This document shows positions 18,036 to 27,601 of a DNA stretch of 64,000 bases, one piece after another. Origin of the DNA: Oceanobacillus timonensis (lineage in GTDB: Bacteria; Bacillota; Bacilli; Bacillales; Amphibacillaceae); assembly GCF_900166635.1 (NCBI RefSeq), contig NZ_LT800497.1:596303-660302 (forward strand), in the 5' to 3' direction. Position numbers and translations under genes: made by a program. How positions within the stretch are numbered: position 1 is the stretch's first letter; each line of letters opens with the position of its first letter. Under the pieces are notes generated by a model that saw only the letters and a program-made list of their open reading frames with translations, had not been told where the DNA came from and ran no database searches.

Positions 18036-19685
18036 ATGAAAGATAATCAGTTAGGGATAAGTCTTCCACATCTGAATAATGAGATGGTAAGAAATGCGAG
18101 AAAAACACGTCTCGATGCATTTTCCGTTGCATTAGAAGGATGGCGGAGAGGCCTCAAACTAAAATGGTATACAAAGGATTCCGAGCACTTTGAAAATATG
18201 GTTATTTTTGGAGTGAACCCGCCCGGCCGTCTATTTTCGTTAACTTCAGAGAAGCAGACACATTACTTCTTTCGGACAAGAGGAGATTTGGTTTCCAATG
18301 AGGCAGTAGAAGTTGGATCAGAAAAAGATGATACCAAAATCTATCTTGGCAATGCAGGCGTCCCTGTACCCAAAGGAAAAGGCTTTGAAGCAGAAGCAAC
18401 CAATGAAGAAATCATCGCATTCGCAGAATCAGTCGGTTTTCCGATGGTTTTAAAACCGACCAATGCCAGTCTGGGAAATGGTGTCGTAACCAATATTAAA
18501 AATCATGAACAATTACTGAAAGCAATCCACTATGTCCGGCGTGAATTGGAGTATGAAGAAGTCGTGCTGGAACAGTACGTCAGCGGAAAAGAATATCGTG
18601 TCTATGTGGTGGGAGATGAAGTCATCGCTGCCTACAACCGTGTACCTGCCAACATTATGGGGGACGGAGAACATACCATTGAACAATTAATCGATATTAA
18701 AAACGCGGTACGAAGAAAAAATGCACGTCTTAACAGCTGTCTGATTCATATGGATGTAGAAATTCTTGAATTTATCCAGGAAGCAGGCTATACCCTGGAG
18801 AGCGTTCCTGAAAAAGGCGAAGTTATTTACTTACGGGAAAAAACCAACGTATCCTCCGGCGGTGATCCCGTAGACGTCACTGATACCATGCCGGAAGAAT
18901 ATAAGCAAATTGCGATTAAAGCATTAAAAGCAATCGATGATTTCCCGCAAGGCGGTGTTGATATTATTGTTAATGACCGCAGTGATGTAAGAGGAGAAGC
19001 AGTGGTGATTGAGTTAAACCCGACTGCACAAATCGGCGGCGCCCTTTTCCCGATTGAAGGAAAATCAAGAGATATACCGAAAGCCATTATTGATTATTAT
19101 TTTCCGGAAACAAAAGGAAGAGTGGATACCACTAAATCAAAAGTATCTTTTGATTTAATCAATGTCCTCGAACCTCTGGAAAACAGAGCAGCATTGGAAG
19201 TGGAAGTTGCACCGGCACCAATCGGGGAATTGTATATTCAGAAATATATTGTGAATGGAAATGTGCAACGATACAATTTCCATAAATGGCTGAAGAGACA
19301 AGCACTTGCGAACAATCTCCATGGCTATGTCAAAAGTGTCGTTTTTGATGAAATTGAAGTCGTTGTAGCCGGAACAGATAAAAAAGTCGTAGATGACTTT
19401 AGAGAAGTCATTAAAGGCTATCCGCAGGGCTCGGAAGTAACTCGTATAAAAGCAGAGGATTATGATGGCTTTGTCACCGTAGGATTTGAAATCTCTGAGA
19501 AATACAATACCAATAATATCAAATCCGTACAGCATGCTTTACGCAGAATGGATAAAGATCTGCAAGAGCTCAGGAAGAAGAAGGATCGAGCGGAGAAAGA
19601 TGTGAAACATATTTTGAATAGTACTTCCTGGAAGGTGACGGAGTCTATGCGGAAGATTGGGTCGAAGGTGAAGGATAAAAAGTAA
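18036..19685 (+). CDS. cyanophycin-synthetase-like ATP-grasp ligase with acylphosphatase-like domain and SWK tail
   Basis: A 549-residue paralogue of the preceding gene. It has SVALEGWRRGLKLKWYTK and HYFFRTRGDLVSNEAV at the N-terminus. The ATP-grasp core carries MVLKPTNASLGNGVVTNI, VSSGGDPVDVTD and VIELNPTAQIGGALFP. The acylphosphatase-like segment is QKYIVNGNVQRYNFHKWLKR to VGFEISEKYN, and again it lacks the catalytic Arg. A Lys/Glu coiled coil leads to the terminal LNSTSWKVTESMRKIGS tail. The ATG at 18036 is chosen because the AGGAGG site is only two bases from the ATG at 18030. It probably belongs to the same transcription unit as the upstream copy. The role is inferred as amino-acid ligation. 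Confidence 0.8.
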   Translation: MKDNQLGISLPHLNNEMVRNARKTRLDAFSVALEGWRRGLKLKWYTKDSEHFENMVIFGVNPPGRLFSLTSEKQTHYFFRTRGDLVSNEAVEVGSEKDDTKIYLGNAGVPVPKGKGFEAEATNEEIIAFAESVGFPMVLKPTNASLGNGVVTNIKNHEQLLKAIHYVRRELEYEEVVLEQYVSGKEYRVYVVGDEVIAAYNRVPANIMGDGEHTIEQLIDIKNAVRRKNARLNSCLIHMDVEILEFIQEAGYTLESVPEKGEVIYLREKTNVSSGGDPVDVTDTMPEEYKQIAIKALKAIDDFPQGGVDIIVNDRSDVRGEAVVIELNPTAQIGGALFPIEGKSRDIPKAIIDYYFPETKGRVDTTKSKVSFDLINVLEPLENRAALEVEVAPAPIGELYIQKYIVNGNVQRYNFHKWLKRQALANNLHGYVKSVVFDEIEVVVAGTDKKVVDDFREVIKGYPQGSEVTRIKAEDYDGFVTVGFEISEKYNTNNIKSVQHALRRMDKDLQELRKKKDRAEKDVKHILNSTSWKVTESMRKIGSKVKDKK

Positions 19686-19740
19686 TTTATTTATCTAGCC
19701 TATATTAGATAAATTGATAAATAATGGTGGAGGAATGGCA

Positions 19741-20772
19741 ATGTCAGAAATGAAATTAGTAGCTACTGGAGATGTGTTGTTACACTCCAGAGTTTACGAT
19801 ATAAGTAAAAAAGATGGGAAATATGACTTTAAAGACAAAATGGCACCTGCAAAAAAAATACTCCAATCCGGAGATCTTTCTGTTGTTAATTTAGAATCAA
19901 TTGTAGCTGGGGAAGAGTTAGGACTAATTTCTTTCCCGGAATTCAATAATCCGATAGAATTAGCGGAAAATTTAAAGGAATTTGGAACAGATATTGTAAC
20001 AAATGCGAATAACCATAGCCTCGACTTAGGGGAAGAAGGCGTTATTAAATCTGTGGAGAACCTTGAAAAAATTGGCTTACCTTACGTTGGTTCACATAAA
20101 TCAAAAGAAGATCATAAAAAGTTTCGTATCTTTGAGAAGAATGGAATTAAAGTAGCTATCCTGTCCTATACAGCAGTAACTTTAGGAAAGAACCCTCCAA
20201 AAAATAAACCTTATCTTTTAAATCGTATTGTGGGTGGCTCTACGAAGGAAGTTAGGCGTGATATTGAACGTTTAAAACAAGAAAAGAATCCGGATGTGGT
20301 CATCGTTGCAGCACACTTCGGAAGAGAATATGCGCTTGTACCGCCAGCTTCTCAAGTAGATATTGCTACTTCTTTATCAGATGCTGGAGCGGATATTATA
20401 TTAGGACATCATCCGCATGTATTACAACCTGCACAATGGATTTTGAATTCCAGAGGTAAAAAATCTTTTGTCATTCATTCATTAGGAAACTTCTATAGTG
20501 GCCAAAAAGGGCTGTATAGACAAATCGGCGGTGTGTTATCTTTAAATATCAGTAAAGATGAAAAAGGAAGAATCACTATCGATCAGCCTGAAATGGACTT
20601 AACTTATGTAGATGCCAGCCGTGAAAACAATTATCAAATGCACTTATTAAGTGACTATATAGCTAAAAATCCTTATATAGAAACAGTGCACGATACGTTT
20701 GATAGTTTGGAAGTATATAGTGAATTAAACGAAAGATTAACACAGTGGATGCCGGAATTTAAATTAAAATAA
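19741..20772 (+). CDS. CapA-like metallophosphoesterase-fold protein (poly-gamma-glutamate family)
   Basis: A 343-residue protein of the CapA/PgsA family. It opens with MKLVATGDVLLHSRVYD and continues with VVNLESIVAGEE, NANNHSLDLGEEGV, AHFGREYALVPPASQ and LGHHPHVLQPAQW. These carry the Asp/Asn/His residues expected for a two-metal site. Family members assist synthesis or export of poly-gamma-glutamate. Unlike PgsA, it has no N-terminal membrane segment or signal peptide, so it should stay in the cytoplasm. The start at 19741 is placed seven bases after GGTGGAGG. Its presence beside ATP-grasp ligases supports a peptide-containing polymer. A paralogue of identical length lies at 30046. Confidence 0.85.
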   Translation: MSEMKLVATGDVLLHSRVYDISKKDGKYDFKDKMAPAKKILQSGDLSVVNLESIVAGEELGLISFPEFNNPIELAENLKEFGTDIVTNANNHSLDLGEEGVIKSVENLEKIGLPYVGSHKSKEDHKKFRIFEKNGIKVAILSYTAVTLGKNPPKNKPYLLNRIVGGSTKEVRRDIERLKQEKNPDVVIVAAHFGREYALVPPASQVDIATSLSDAGADIILGHHPHVLQPAQWILNSRGKKSFVIHSLGNFYSGQKGLYRQIGGVLSLNISKDEKGRITIDQPEMDLTYVDASRENNYQMHLLSDYIAKNPYIETVHDTFDSLEVYSELNERLTQWMPEFKLK

Positions 20773-20780
20773 TAACAAAT

Positions 20781-20823
20781 AAAGAAGCCATAAACAGTCT
20801 AAACTGCTTATGGCTTCTATTTA
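20781..20823. terminator. bidirectional terminator between convergent genes
   Basis: GAAGCCATAA and TTATGGCTTC arms with A-rich and T-rich flanks lie between the CapA gene and the convergent ATP-grasp gene. Confidence 0.8.
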
Positions 20824-20833
20824 ATTCATAAGG

Positions 20834-22522
20834 CTATTTTTTTAATTTCTCAGTAAATGCTCGAATGGGTTTCGTCATTTTCCAAGAATTACTTTCTTCC
20901 ATTTGCTGTAGTCGTTTCTTTAACTGTTTATTTTGTCGTTGGGTAAGTTCCAAAGTACGTTCATCCCGCTCATATTTTGCTAAACGGTTGACGGCATTTT
21001 GATAGTCAGACTTTAGTTTAGCATAATCTTTCATATATTTATCGAGAACAGATTTCTCTTTAGAGTTACCTTTGTTATTATCGACAGTTTCTTCATTTGT
21101 CGATTCAATATGAAAACCATGCATAATAGGACTAGAGCGTTTCTTTTCTGTAATTGTTGCAGACTTGCTAACCCTTTTTACGTATTTCTCAAGTCTAGTA
21201 TGAAAATCATTAATTCTTTTTTGACTTGAGCCGACAATAATAGAAATGTCTCCGTTATTTAAAGGTTTAATATAACCATTAACACGTGCATTATATGCTG
21301 CCAAACGTTGAACGCGATCTGCAAAAGCTTCCGTATAATCACAACCGCTAATGACGTAGCGAGTAAGAGTTAAAGCTTCTGTAGGTAGTACGGGTAGTTT
21401 TATATCAGTTGCATTTCCATTCATACAAGCATCGAAAATGAAGTTGAAATCTAAAAAGAACTTTTGAGCACCTTCCCGATTGTAATTAATAGTTTCAGGA
21501 AAATAGAAATCAATTAAATCAGATGGTATATCTCTAGCTTGTCCTTTCATTGGGAATAAATGCTGCGTGATATGTGCACGTGTATTAAGTTCAATAACAA
21601 CGCCAGTATCACTTTCTTCATTAATCATCAAATCTACACCGCATTGAGGCAGATCATCGAAAGCATTTACCGCATCTACAGCGATTTGTTTGATGTTGTC
21701 AGATAGTTTATCAGTAACGTCAATAGAGTCTCCGCCAGCAGATACGTTATTTTTTGATTTAATATAAACTAATTCTCCATTTGGTATGACAGATTTTAAA
21801 TCATAGCCCTCTCTACGAAGCATATTTTTAAGTTCATCATCGATTTTTATTTTACGGTTTGTTAGTGATGGAAGTTTGGCACGTTCAATGTTCTTCTGAT
21901 TAATTAGCTGCCTTACTGTACTTTTACCGTCTCCAATAACATTTGCTTTTACTCTTTTTAATGCACCAATGACTTTGCCATCTAATACATATAAACGATA
22001 ATCTTCTCCAGTAAAATACTTTTCTAAAATAATATGAGGAAATTTTAATTTAACACGTACATAATTTAACGCTTCAATTAATTCCTCTTCATTTCGAATA
22101 CCAGCAATAACTCCTCTGCCGCCGGTTCCAGCTAAGGGCTTTACTACTAGGGGATAATCGATTTCGGAAGCGTATTTTATTATATCAGAGTCACTAACAT
22201 CAGCGTCAAAATCTCGTCCACCCGGTGTAGATACTTTCTTCTTTTGTAAAATTTCTTTCGTAACTAATTTGTTTTTAGTTAAATCTTTGGTTTGTTTAGA
22301 AACTAAATCTCCCCGTGTAGCACTGAAGTGATGCTTTCTATTGCCATCAGAAATTACATAATCTGTTTCGAAATTTCCAGTACCTTCTTTTACAATGCGA
22401 AAGGATATTTTCAATCCCCTTCTCCAAGCTTCTAATATAATGCTATAGGAACTTAACATATAATCATTTGCTTTTTGGGGTATGGGGTGGTCTAAACTTT
22501 TTAGAAATCGATTTTCTTCCAT
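20834..22522 (-). CDS. cyanophycin-synthetase-like ATP-grasp ligase, divergent member with SWK tail
   Basis: A 562-residue protein on the opposite strand to its relatives. It has YSIILEAWRRGLKISFRI and HHFSATRGDLVSKQTK at the N-terminus. The ATP-grasp core has LVVKPLAGTGGRGVIAGI, VSAGGDSIDVTD and VVIELNTRAHITQHLFP. A diverged acylphosphatase-like region follows (LTRYVISGCDYTEAFADRVQ, VNGYIKPLNNGDISIIVG). A long coiled coil ends in ESNSWKMTKPIRAFTEKLKK. The start is placed at 22522, after a TTAGGAGAA site, instead of the longer frame at 22564. The codon use is more AT-rich than in the 16-19 kb copies. Its inversion suggests independent expression. Confidence 0.78.
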   Translation of the reverse strand: MEENRFLKSLDHPIPQKANDYMLSSYSIILEAWRRGLKISFRIVKEGTGNFETDYVISDGNRKHHFSATRGDLVSKQTKDLTKNKLVTKEILQKKKVSTPGGRDFDADVSDSDIIKYASEIDYPLVVKPLAGTGGRGVIAGIRNEEELIEALNYVRVKLKFPHIILEKYFTGEDYRLYVLDGKVIGALKRVKANVIGDGKSTVRQLINQKNIERAKLPSLTNRKIKIDDELKNMLRREGYDLKSVIPNGELVYIKSKNNVSAGGDSIDVTDKLSDNIKQIAVDAVNAFDDLPQCGVDLMINEESDTGVVIELNTRAHITQHLFPMKGQARDIPSDLIDFYFPETINYNREGAQKFFLDFNFIFDACMNGNATDIKLPVLPTEALTLTRYVISGCDYTEAFADRVQRLAAYNARVNGYIKPLNNGDISIIVGSSQKRINDFHTRLEKYVKRVSKSATITEKKRSSPIMHGFHIESTNEETVDNNKGNSKEKSVLDKYMKDYAKLKSDYQNAVNRLAKYERDERTLELTQRQNKQLKKRLQQMEESNSWKMTKPIRAFTEKLKK

Positions 22523-23023
22523 AATCAATTCTCCTAACATAAATTCGTTAAAATGATTATTCATATTATAACATATTTTTTAGTATGAATTCTTCATAAA
22601 CTGTCACATCAAATTAACTTCAGAAATTGTGTAAATAATTAAAAATAAAACAATTTCTATTTAGATAACAAAGAAAATATATTTCATTTGGATTACAACA
22701 TTGTAAAATTTCAAATATTACTTTCCAATACTTACTTTAATTTATATAATACTAATCAACTGACAAAAAATAAGTAGTAAATTGTTGAAAACAAATAAGA
22801 GTTGATGAAAATTTTCTCGTATTAATAAAAAAGGTAAAATAACTTTTCGTAATTTGAATCATGACAGGAATAAAAATAATGAAAGTTTCGAAATTATTAA
22901 TGATATATTTTATGAAGGATTTTGAACACCCTATAAAAGAACAACATCAGAAAACTGACTAAATGATAAAGAGGAATCGTTTTTACTATTAGTCAGAACA
23001 ACCAGAAGAAGAGGAGAATAATG
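22523..23023 (+). other. AT-rich intergenic region with a candidate promoter
   Basis: About 500 very AT-rich bases separate two divergent ATP-grasp genes. No ORF is convincing. TTTCCA (22722-22727) and a perfect TATAAT (22745-22750), 17 bp apart, are a candidate promoter for the rightward genes. This would leave a long leader of about 270 bases. Confidence 0.4.
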
Positions 23024-24469
23024 ATGAAATCTCACGAAGTAGAACTATTACCTACACTGAGTAAAAAAGTTGTTAAAGATATAACTGGTTTCAAGTTGTG
23101 CTCCTATTTAGTAGCCTTAGAGGGCTGGAGAAGAGGATTGGAATTAAAATGGTATAAAGACGAAACAAGCCTTTGTAAACTAGATAGAATGAATAGTAGT
23201 ACGCATGGGAAATTCTTTTCTTTAAGCAACGGAGATAGAATGCATTATTTCTTTCGATCAAGAGGAGATAAAGTTGCTAATAAAGCAGTAAGAATTTGCC
23301 AGAATAAAGAAGCAACAAAATCTTTTCTCGAACAGAATAATGTGCCTATACCTATTGGAAAAACGTTAGAAACGGATGAAGCTATTATCCAGTACGCGAA
23401 TGAAATAGGATACCCTGTCATTATAAAGCCGTTAAATGGGAGTATGGGGAAGGGTGTCTACACAAATATATCCCATACAAATGAGTTAGTTGATATTCTT
23501 AAAGAATTAAGATTAAAATATGCTTATCGTGAGTATATCGTTGAAAAACACTATAATGGTAATGAATATCGAATTTATGTTGTTGGTGACAAGGTAATTG
23601 GTGCTACGAATAGAATCCCTGCTAATATCGTTGGTGACGGGATAAACAGTGTAGAAAAATTAATTGAAATGAAAAATATGGATAGAAAACACAATCCTTA
23701 TTTAGCTCCTAAACCAATAAAAGTGGATTATGAGGTAGAATACATGCTTGAAAGATCTGGTTATACGTTAGAAAGTATCCCAGCAAAGGATGAGCAAGTT
23801 TTTCTACGAGAAAAAAGTAACTTATCTTCTGGTGGAGACCCAATTGAAGCAACAAACCAACTTTCGGAAGAAGTGAAGCAAATTGCTGTGGATGCATTAA
23901 AAGCACTTCCTTCACTCCCTCATGCTGGAGTCGATATTATCGTTGATCCACATGATAATCGGAAGGGAGTAGTGCTAGAAATAAATGGAACAGCGGAAAT
24001 TGGCTTTCATTTATTCCCGCTAGTGGGTAAAGCAAGAGATATTCCTGGAGCAATTATCGATTATTATTTTCCTGATACAATCGGAAAAAATAAATCTTGT
24101 TTTTATTTTGATTACCTCAGTTTATTAGAACCATTAAAGAAATATGCTGTTGAAGAAATAAAGGTTATTTCAACGCCAATGGATGGGATGTCTGCTAAAA
24201 AGTATACTGTAACTGGGAAATTGAATCGAGTAGGGTATATGAATTATATTAAAAGACAAGCTTTACAAAATGATCTTTACGGCTATGTAAAAAGAATAGA
24301 TGCAAATACAGTGGAAATTTACCTTATCAGTGACAAAAAAGAAGTAATAAACTCTTTTGAAAAATTTGTCAGAAAAGGGTCTAAAAAATCTGTTGTCGAG
24401 CATATTGAGGAACAAGAATTGAAATATTCTAATAAACCTAAAAAAACCGGATTTATAATGATTACTTAA
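23024..24469 (+). CDS. cyanophycin-synthetase-like ATP-grasp ligase with C-terminal acylphosphatase-like domain
   Basis: A 481-residue protein. The N-terminal part carries YLVALEGWRRGLELKWYKD and HYFFRSRGDKVANKAV. The ATP-grasp core has VIIKPLNGSMGKGVYTNI, LSSGGDPIEATN and VVLEINGTAEIGFHLFP, followed by RDIPGAIIDYYFP as in cyanophycin synthetase. Residues about 392-481 match the acylphosphatase pattern: KKYTVTGKLNRVGYMNYIKR, LYGYVKRIDANTVEIYLI, KKSVVEHIEE and a final TGFIMI. The catalytic Arg and Asn are replaced. No SWK tail is present, but the gene 21 bases downstream encodes a YheC/D-like protein that has one, so the two probably act together. The start at 23024 gives good spacing from AGAGGAG. 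Confidence 0.8.
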   Translation: MKSHEVELLPTLSKKVVKDITGFKLCSYLVALEGWRRGLELKWYKDETSLCKLDRMNSSTHGKFFSLSNGDRMHYFFRSRGDKVANKAVRICQNKEATKSFLEQNNVPIPIGKTLETDEAIIQYANEIGYPVIIKPLNGSMGKGVYTNISHTNELVDILKELRLKYAYREYIVEKHYNGNEYRIYVVGDKVIGATNRIPANIVGDGINSVEKLIEMKNMDRKHNPYLAPKPIKVDYEVEYMLERSGYTLESIPAKDEQVFLREKSNLSSGGDPIEATNQLSEEVKQIAVDALKALPSLPHAGVDIIVDPHDNRKGVVLEINGTAEIGFHLFPLVGKARDIPGAIIDYYFPDTIGKNKSCFYFDYLSLLEPLKKYAVEEIKVISTPMDGMSAKKYTVTGKLNRVGYMNYIKRQALQNDLYGYVKRIDANTVEIYLISDKKEVINSFEKFVRKGSKKSVVEHIEEQELKYSNKPKKTGFIMIT

Positions 24470-24490
24470 CAAAGAGAGAAGGGGTCGTTT

Positions 24491-25681
24491 ATGCATGAAA
24501 TAGGCATGATGGCTAATTTTAATAAGCCGACAGAATTAGCAAAAATGACTGCATTAATATCAAAATCATATGGTATTGAACTTATCTATATGCGTCCAAA
24601 AGATATAAATATAGAAGAACAGAAGGTGTATGGAAAAGTATTGGTAAACAATGAATGGATAGAGAAAAAAACAGACATACCACCTTTTATTGATGTTGTT
24701 CCATATTGTTTTAAAAAAGAAAACAAAAAAATAATGGATTTTTTAAGAAATAAGACATTTTTGTCTGATAATAGAAGAAACGTTGTAACAAAAGAGATGT
24801 TACAAAATACGTTGAATAATGATAATTACTTTTCCCATCTAATGATACCAACACATAAAATGAAAACTTTTAAGGAAATGTATCGCTACCTGGATGAGTA
24901 TAATAAAATAGTACTGAAGCCGGGAAAAGGGCTGCGGGGAAAAGGAATTTATATTATTGAAAAAAAGGATAAGAATTTATTTCTTATCGGTTTCCAAAAA
25001 AATAAATGGGATGTAGATTTAAATAATTTGGAAGCATTCTATGATGAAGCGTTAAAGGGAAAAAATTATATCGTCCAGAAGTACGTTACTTCAAGAACGC
25101 CACAAGGAGACCCCTTTGATTGCAGGGTGCATGTAGAAAAGGATGGCACAGGCAAGTGGGCAATTGCCAAAATTTATGTACGAATTGGAATTGGGCAGTC
25201 TGTTATCTCCAATGTAAACCAAGGTGGAGGAATTAGTGACCCACAAGAATTTTTAAAAGCGAATTTTAGTGATCAATGGAAGAAACTATACCAGAATTTA
25301 TTAAAGCTCGGTAAAGAAATACCTGCTAAAATGGAGCAGCTAAGAGGAACGCATATCATGTCGTTAGGGCTGGATATTGGAATAGATAAAAACGGCAAAT
25401 TATATTTATTTGAAGTAAATGATGGGCCAAGTACGAAAGCTCTGATATCTGAAGTAGCCTTCTTAAGGAGTAATTACTATTTATATATTTTAGAGACACA
25501 ATTAAAAATAGAAGTAGAAGATCCAATTGAAAAATTGAGAAGTAGTCATGATGAGATTATAGAGTTAAGGGAAAGCATTATAAAAAAAGATAAACAAATG
25601 AACGATTTATTAAATAGTACTTCTTGGAAAGCTGCAAGTTTTATGAGAAAAGCAAAAAATATAATAAAGACAAAAAAGTAA
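24491..25681 (+). CDS. YheC/YheD-like ATP-grasp protein with SWK tail
   Basis: A 396-residue protein of the family named after B. subtilis YheC/YheD. The N-terminal ~100 residues hold GMMANFNKPTELAKMTALI, IELIYMRPKDIN and TDIPPFIDVVPYC. The ATP-grasp part has KIVLKPGKGLRGKGIYII, VTSRTPQGDPFDCRVHVEK, KIYVRIGIGQSVISNVNQGG, and GLDIGIDKNGKLYLFEVNDGP at the metal site. A coiled coil and LLNSTSWKAASFMRKAKNII form the tail. YheC/D are spore-coat-associated, but this copy sits in a polymer locus next to a second ATP-grasp gene. The pair may add different residues. It starts at an ATG after AGAAGGGG. Confidence 0.82.
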   Translation: MHEIGMMANFNKPTELAKMTALISKSYGIELIYMRPKDINIEEQKVYGKVLVNNEWIEKKTDIPPFIDVVPYCFKKENKKIMDFLRNKTFLSDNRRNVVTKEMLQNTLNNDNYFSHLMIPTHKMKTFKEMYRYLDEYNKIVLKPGKGLRGKGIYIIEKKDKNLFLIGFQKNKWDVDLNNLEAFYDEALKGKNYIVQKYVTSRTPQGDPFDCRVHVEKDGTGKWAIAKIYVRIGIGQSVISNVNQGGGISDPQEFLKANFSDQWKKLYQNLLKLGKEIPAKMEQLRGTHIMSLGLDIGIDKNGKLYLFEVNDGPSTKALISEVAFLRSNYYLYILETQLKIEVEDPIEKLRSSHDEIIELRESIIKKDKQMNDLLNSTSWKAASFMRKAKNIIKTKK

Positions 25682-25728
25682 TTAATAAATTTATATAATT
25701 AGCGTTTCTGTTTCCTGCATTAAATGAT

Positions 25729-25766
25729 AAAACAGCCTCTACCTTAAAGTGTAGAGGCTGTTTTAT
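25729..25766. terminator. terminator after the ATP-grasp pair
   Basis: AAACAGCCTCTAC and GTAGAGGCTGTTT arms with flanking A and T runs. Confidence 0.85.
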
Positions 25767-25927
25767 TACTGCTGCTTTTTTATCATTTTTTTGACCTATT
25801 CAAAGAAATGATACAAGAATACAATATAATTTATGATAAGATGGAGATAGAATTTCTATTTAAAATCCATATTTTGAGAATATCGATTGATAAGTAATAA
25901 TGGAATATAAAATGAAGGAGAGTCACA

Positions 25928-27373
25928 ATGAAATCTCAAGAAGCAGAACTTTTACCAGATTTGACAAAAACAGTCGTGAAAGATATAACAGGCTTTCAAC
26001 TATGCTCTTATGCAGTAGCTTTAGAAGGTTGGCGAAGAGGCTTAGAATTAAAATGGTATAAAGATGAAACAAGTGTATGTAAACTGCACCGGTTAAACAG
26101 CACCACACATGGAAAATTTTTCTCTTTAAGTGATGGAGAAAAAGTGCATTATTTTCTACGTTCAAGAGGAGATAAAGTTGTCAATAAAACGGTGCGAATT
26201 TGTCAAAATAAGGAAAAAACCAAATCATACATGCGAAAAAATAATGTACCAGTTCCTTCAGGAGAAGCATTAGAAAGCGATGAGGATATTATTAACTATG
26301 CGAATGAGGTTGGTTATCCTGTTATTATAAAACCTTTAAATGGAAGCATGGGAGTTGGAGTGTACACAAATATAGCTGATGAAGAATCGTTAAAAAGTAT
26401 TCTGAAGGAAGTAAGGTCAACGTATTCTTATCGTCGTTATTTAGTGGAGAAACATTATGATGGCAATGAATATCGCATTTATGTTGTCGGTGACAAAGTG
26501 ATTGGCGCAACAAACAGAATTCCGGCTAATGTCATAGGAAACGGGACAGACACAATTGAAGAGTTAATCGAAGTTAAAAATGAAGAAAGAAAAAAGAATC
26601 CATATCTGGCACCTAAACCGATAAAGGCAGATTATGAAGTGAAATACATGCTTGAGAGAGTTGGTTATACATTAACGAGTGTTCCTAAAGAAGGAGAGCA
26701 AATTTATTTAAGGGAAAAAAGCAATCTTTCTTCTGGTGGAGATCCGATTGAAGCAACAGATGAACTTTCAGATGAAGTTAAACAAATTGCCATTGACTCA
26801 TTGAAAGCACTTCCTTCTATTCCGCATGCAGGTGTCGATATTATTGTGGATTCTAAGGATAATAGAAAAGGTGTAGTATTAGAAGTGAATGCCACTGCGG
26901 AGATTGCTTTTCATCTATTTCCACTGGAGGGGAAAGCAAAGGATATTCCTGGGGCAATAATAGATTACTATTTTCCAGAAACAGCAGGTGCTGAAAAAAC
27001 GCATTTTTATTTTGATTATCTTAGTATCCTAGAGCCTATAAAAACGGGTGCTATCGAAGAAATAAAGGTTGATAAAACACCGTTGAATAAAAAATATGCA
27101 AAGAAATATACTGCAACAGGAAAATTAAATAGGGTAGGGTATATGTCAAAAATAAAAAGATATGCATTGGAAAGAAATCTATATGGGTATGCAAAAAAAA
27201 TAGATGACAATACAGTAGATATATATCTTGTTGGTGAATCGCAAGAAGAATTAAATGCATTTAAAGATTATGTGAAAAAGGGATCGAAAAAATCTGTAGT
27301 AAAAAATATTAAAGAAAAAGATTTGGAACTTTCAAGCAGGCCAAGAAAAACCGGCTTTAAAGTTATCGTATAA
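25928..27373 (+). CDS. cyanophycin-synthetase-like ATP-grasp ligase with C-terminal acylphosphatase-like domain
   Basis: A 481-residue close paralogue of the gene at 23024, with the same length and domain order. It has YAVALEGWRRGLELKWYKD, VIIKPLNGSMGVGVYTNI, LSSGGDPIEATD and VVLEVNATAEIAFHLFP. The acylphosphatase-like segment is KKYTATGKLNRVGYMSKIKR to RKTGFKVIV. A clear AAGGAGAG site precedes the ATG. It ends in its own terminator, and the IS66 element sits immediately downstream. No YheC/D-like partner follows directly; the nearest, at 31240, lies beyond the insertion and a CapA gene. The predicted activity is ATP-dependent carboxylate-amine ligation. Confidence 0.8.
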   Translation: MKSQEAELLPDLTKTVVKDITGFQLCSYAVALEGWRRGLELKWYKDETSVCKLHRLNSTTHGKFFSLSDGEKVHYFLRSRGDKVVNKTVRICQNKEKTKSYMRKNNVPVPSGEALESDEDIINYANEVGYPVIIKPLNGSMGVGVYTNIADEESLKSILKEVRSTYSYRRYLVEKHYDGNEYRIYVVGDKVIGATNRIPANVIGNGTDTIEELIEVKNEERKKNPYLAPKPIKADYEVKYMLERVGYTLTSVPKEGEQIYLREKSNLSSGGDPIEATDELSDEVKQIAIDSLKALPSIPHAGVDIIVDSKDNRKGVVLEVNATAEIAFHLFPLEGKAKDIPGAIIDYYFPETAGAEKTHFYFDYLSILEPIKTGAIEEIKVDKTPLNKKYAKKYTATGKLNRVGYMSKIKRYALERNLYGYAKKIDDNTVDIYLVGESQEELNAFKDYVKKGSKKSVVKNIKEKDLELSSRPRKTGFKVIV

Positions 27374-27400
27374 ACTTTAATGTTTTTTATTGCATTATAT

Positions 27401-27448
27401 AAAAATGAACTATTAGGAATGGGACCACTCCTAATAGTTCATTTTTCT
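27401..27448. terminator. strong hairpin terminator
   Basis: ATGAACTATTAGGA and TCCTAATAGTTCAT arms flanked by A and T runs, just after the ATP-grasp gene ending at 27373. Confidence 0.85.
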
Positions 27449-27601
27449 TTCATATATTCGATTGTTAAATAGTTCGATATATTTATATAAAAACTAATCA
27501 TATCCTTTTTATGCTTAGAATGTAAGCGGGAAATAATATGACGCCATGACAAATAGCCCTGAAAGGAGTAAACTTTTTGTAAAGAAGCTCCATTAGGGCT
27601 A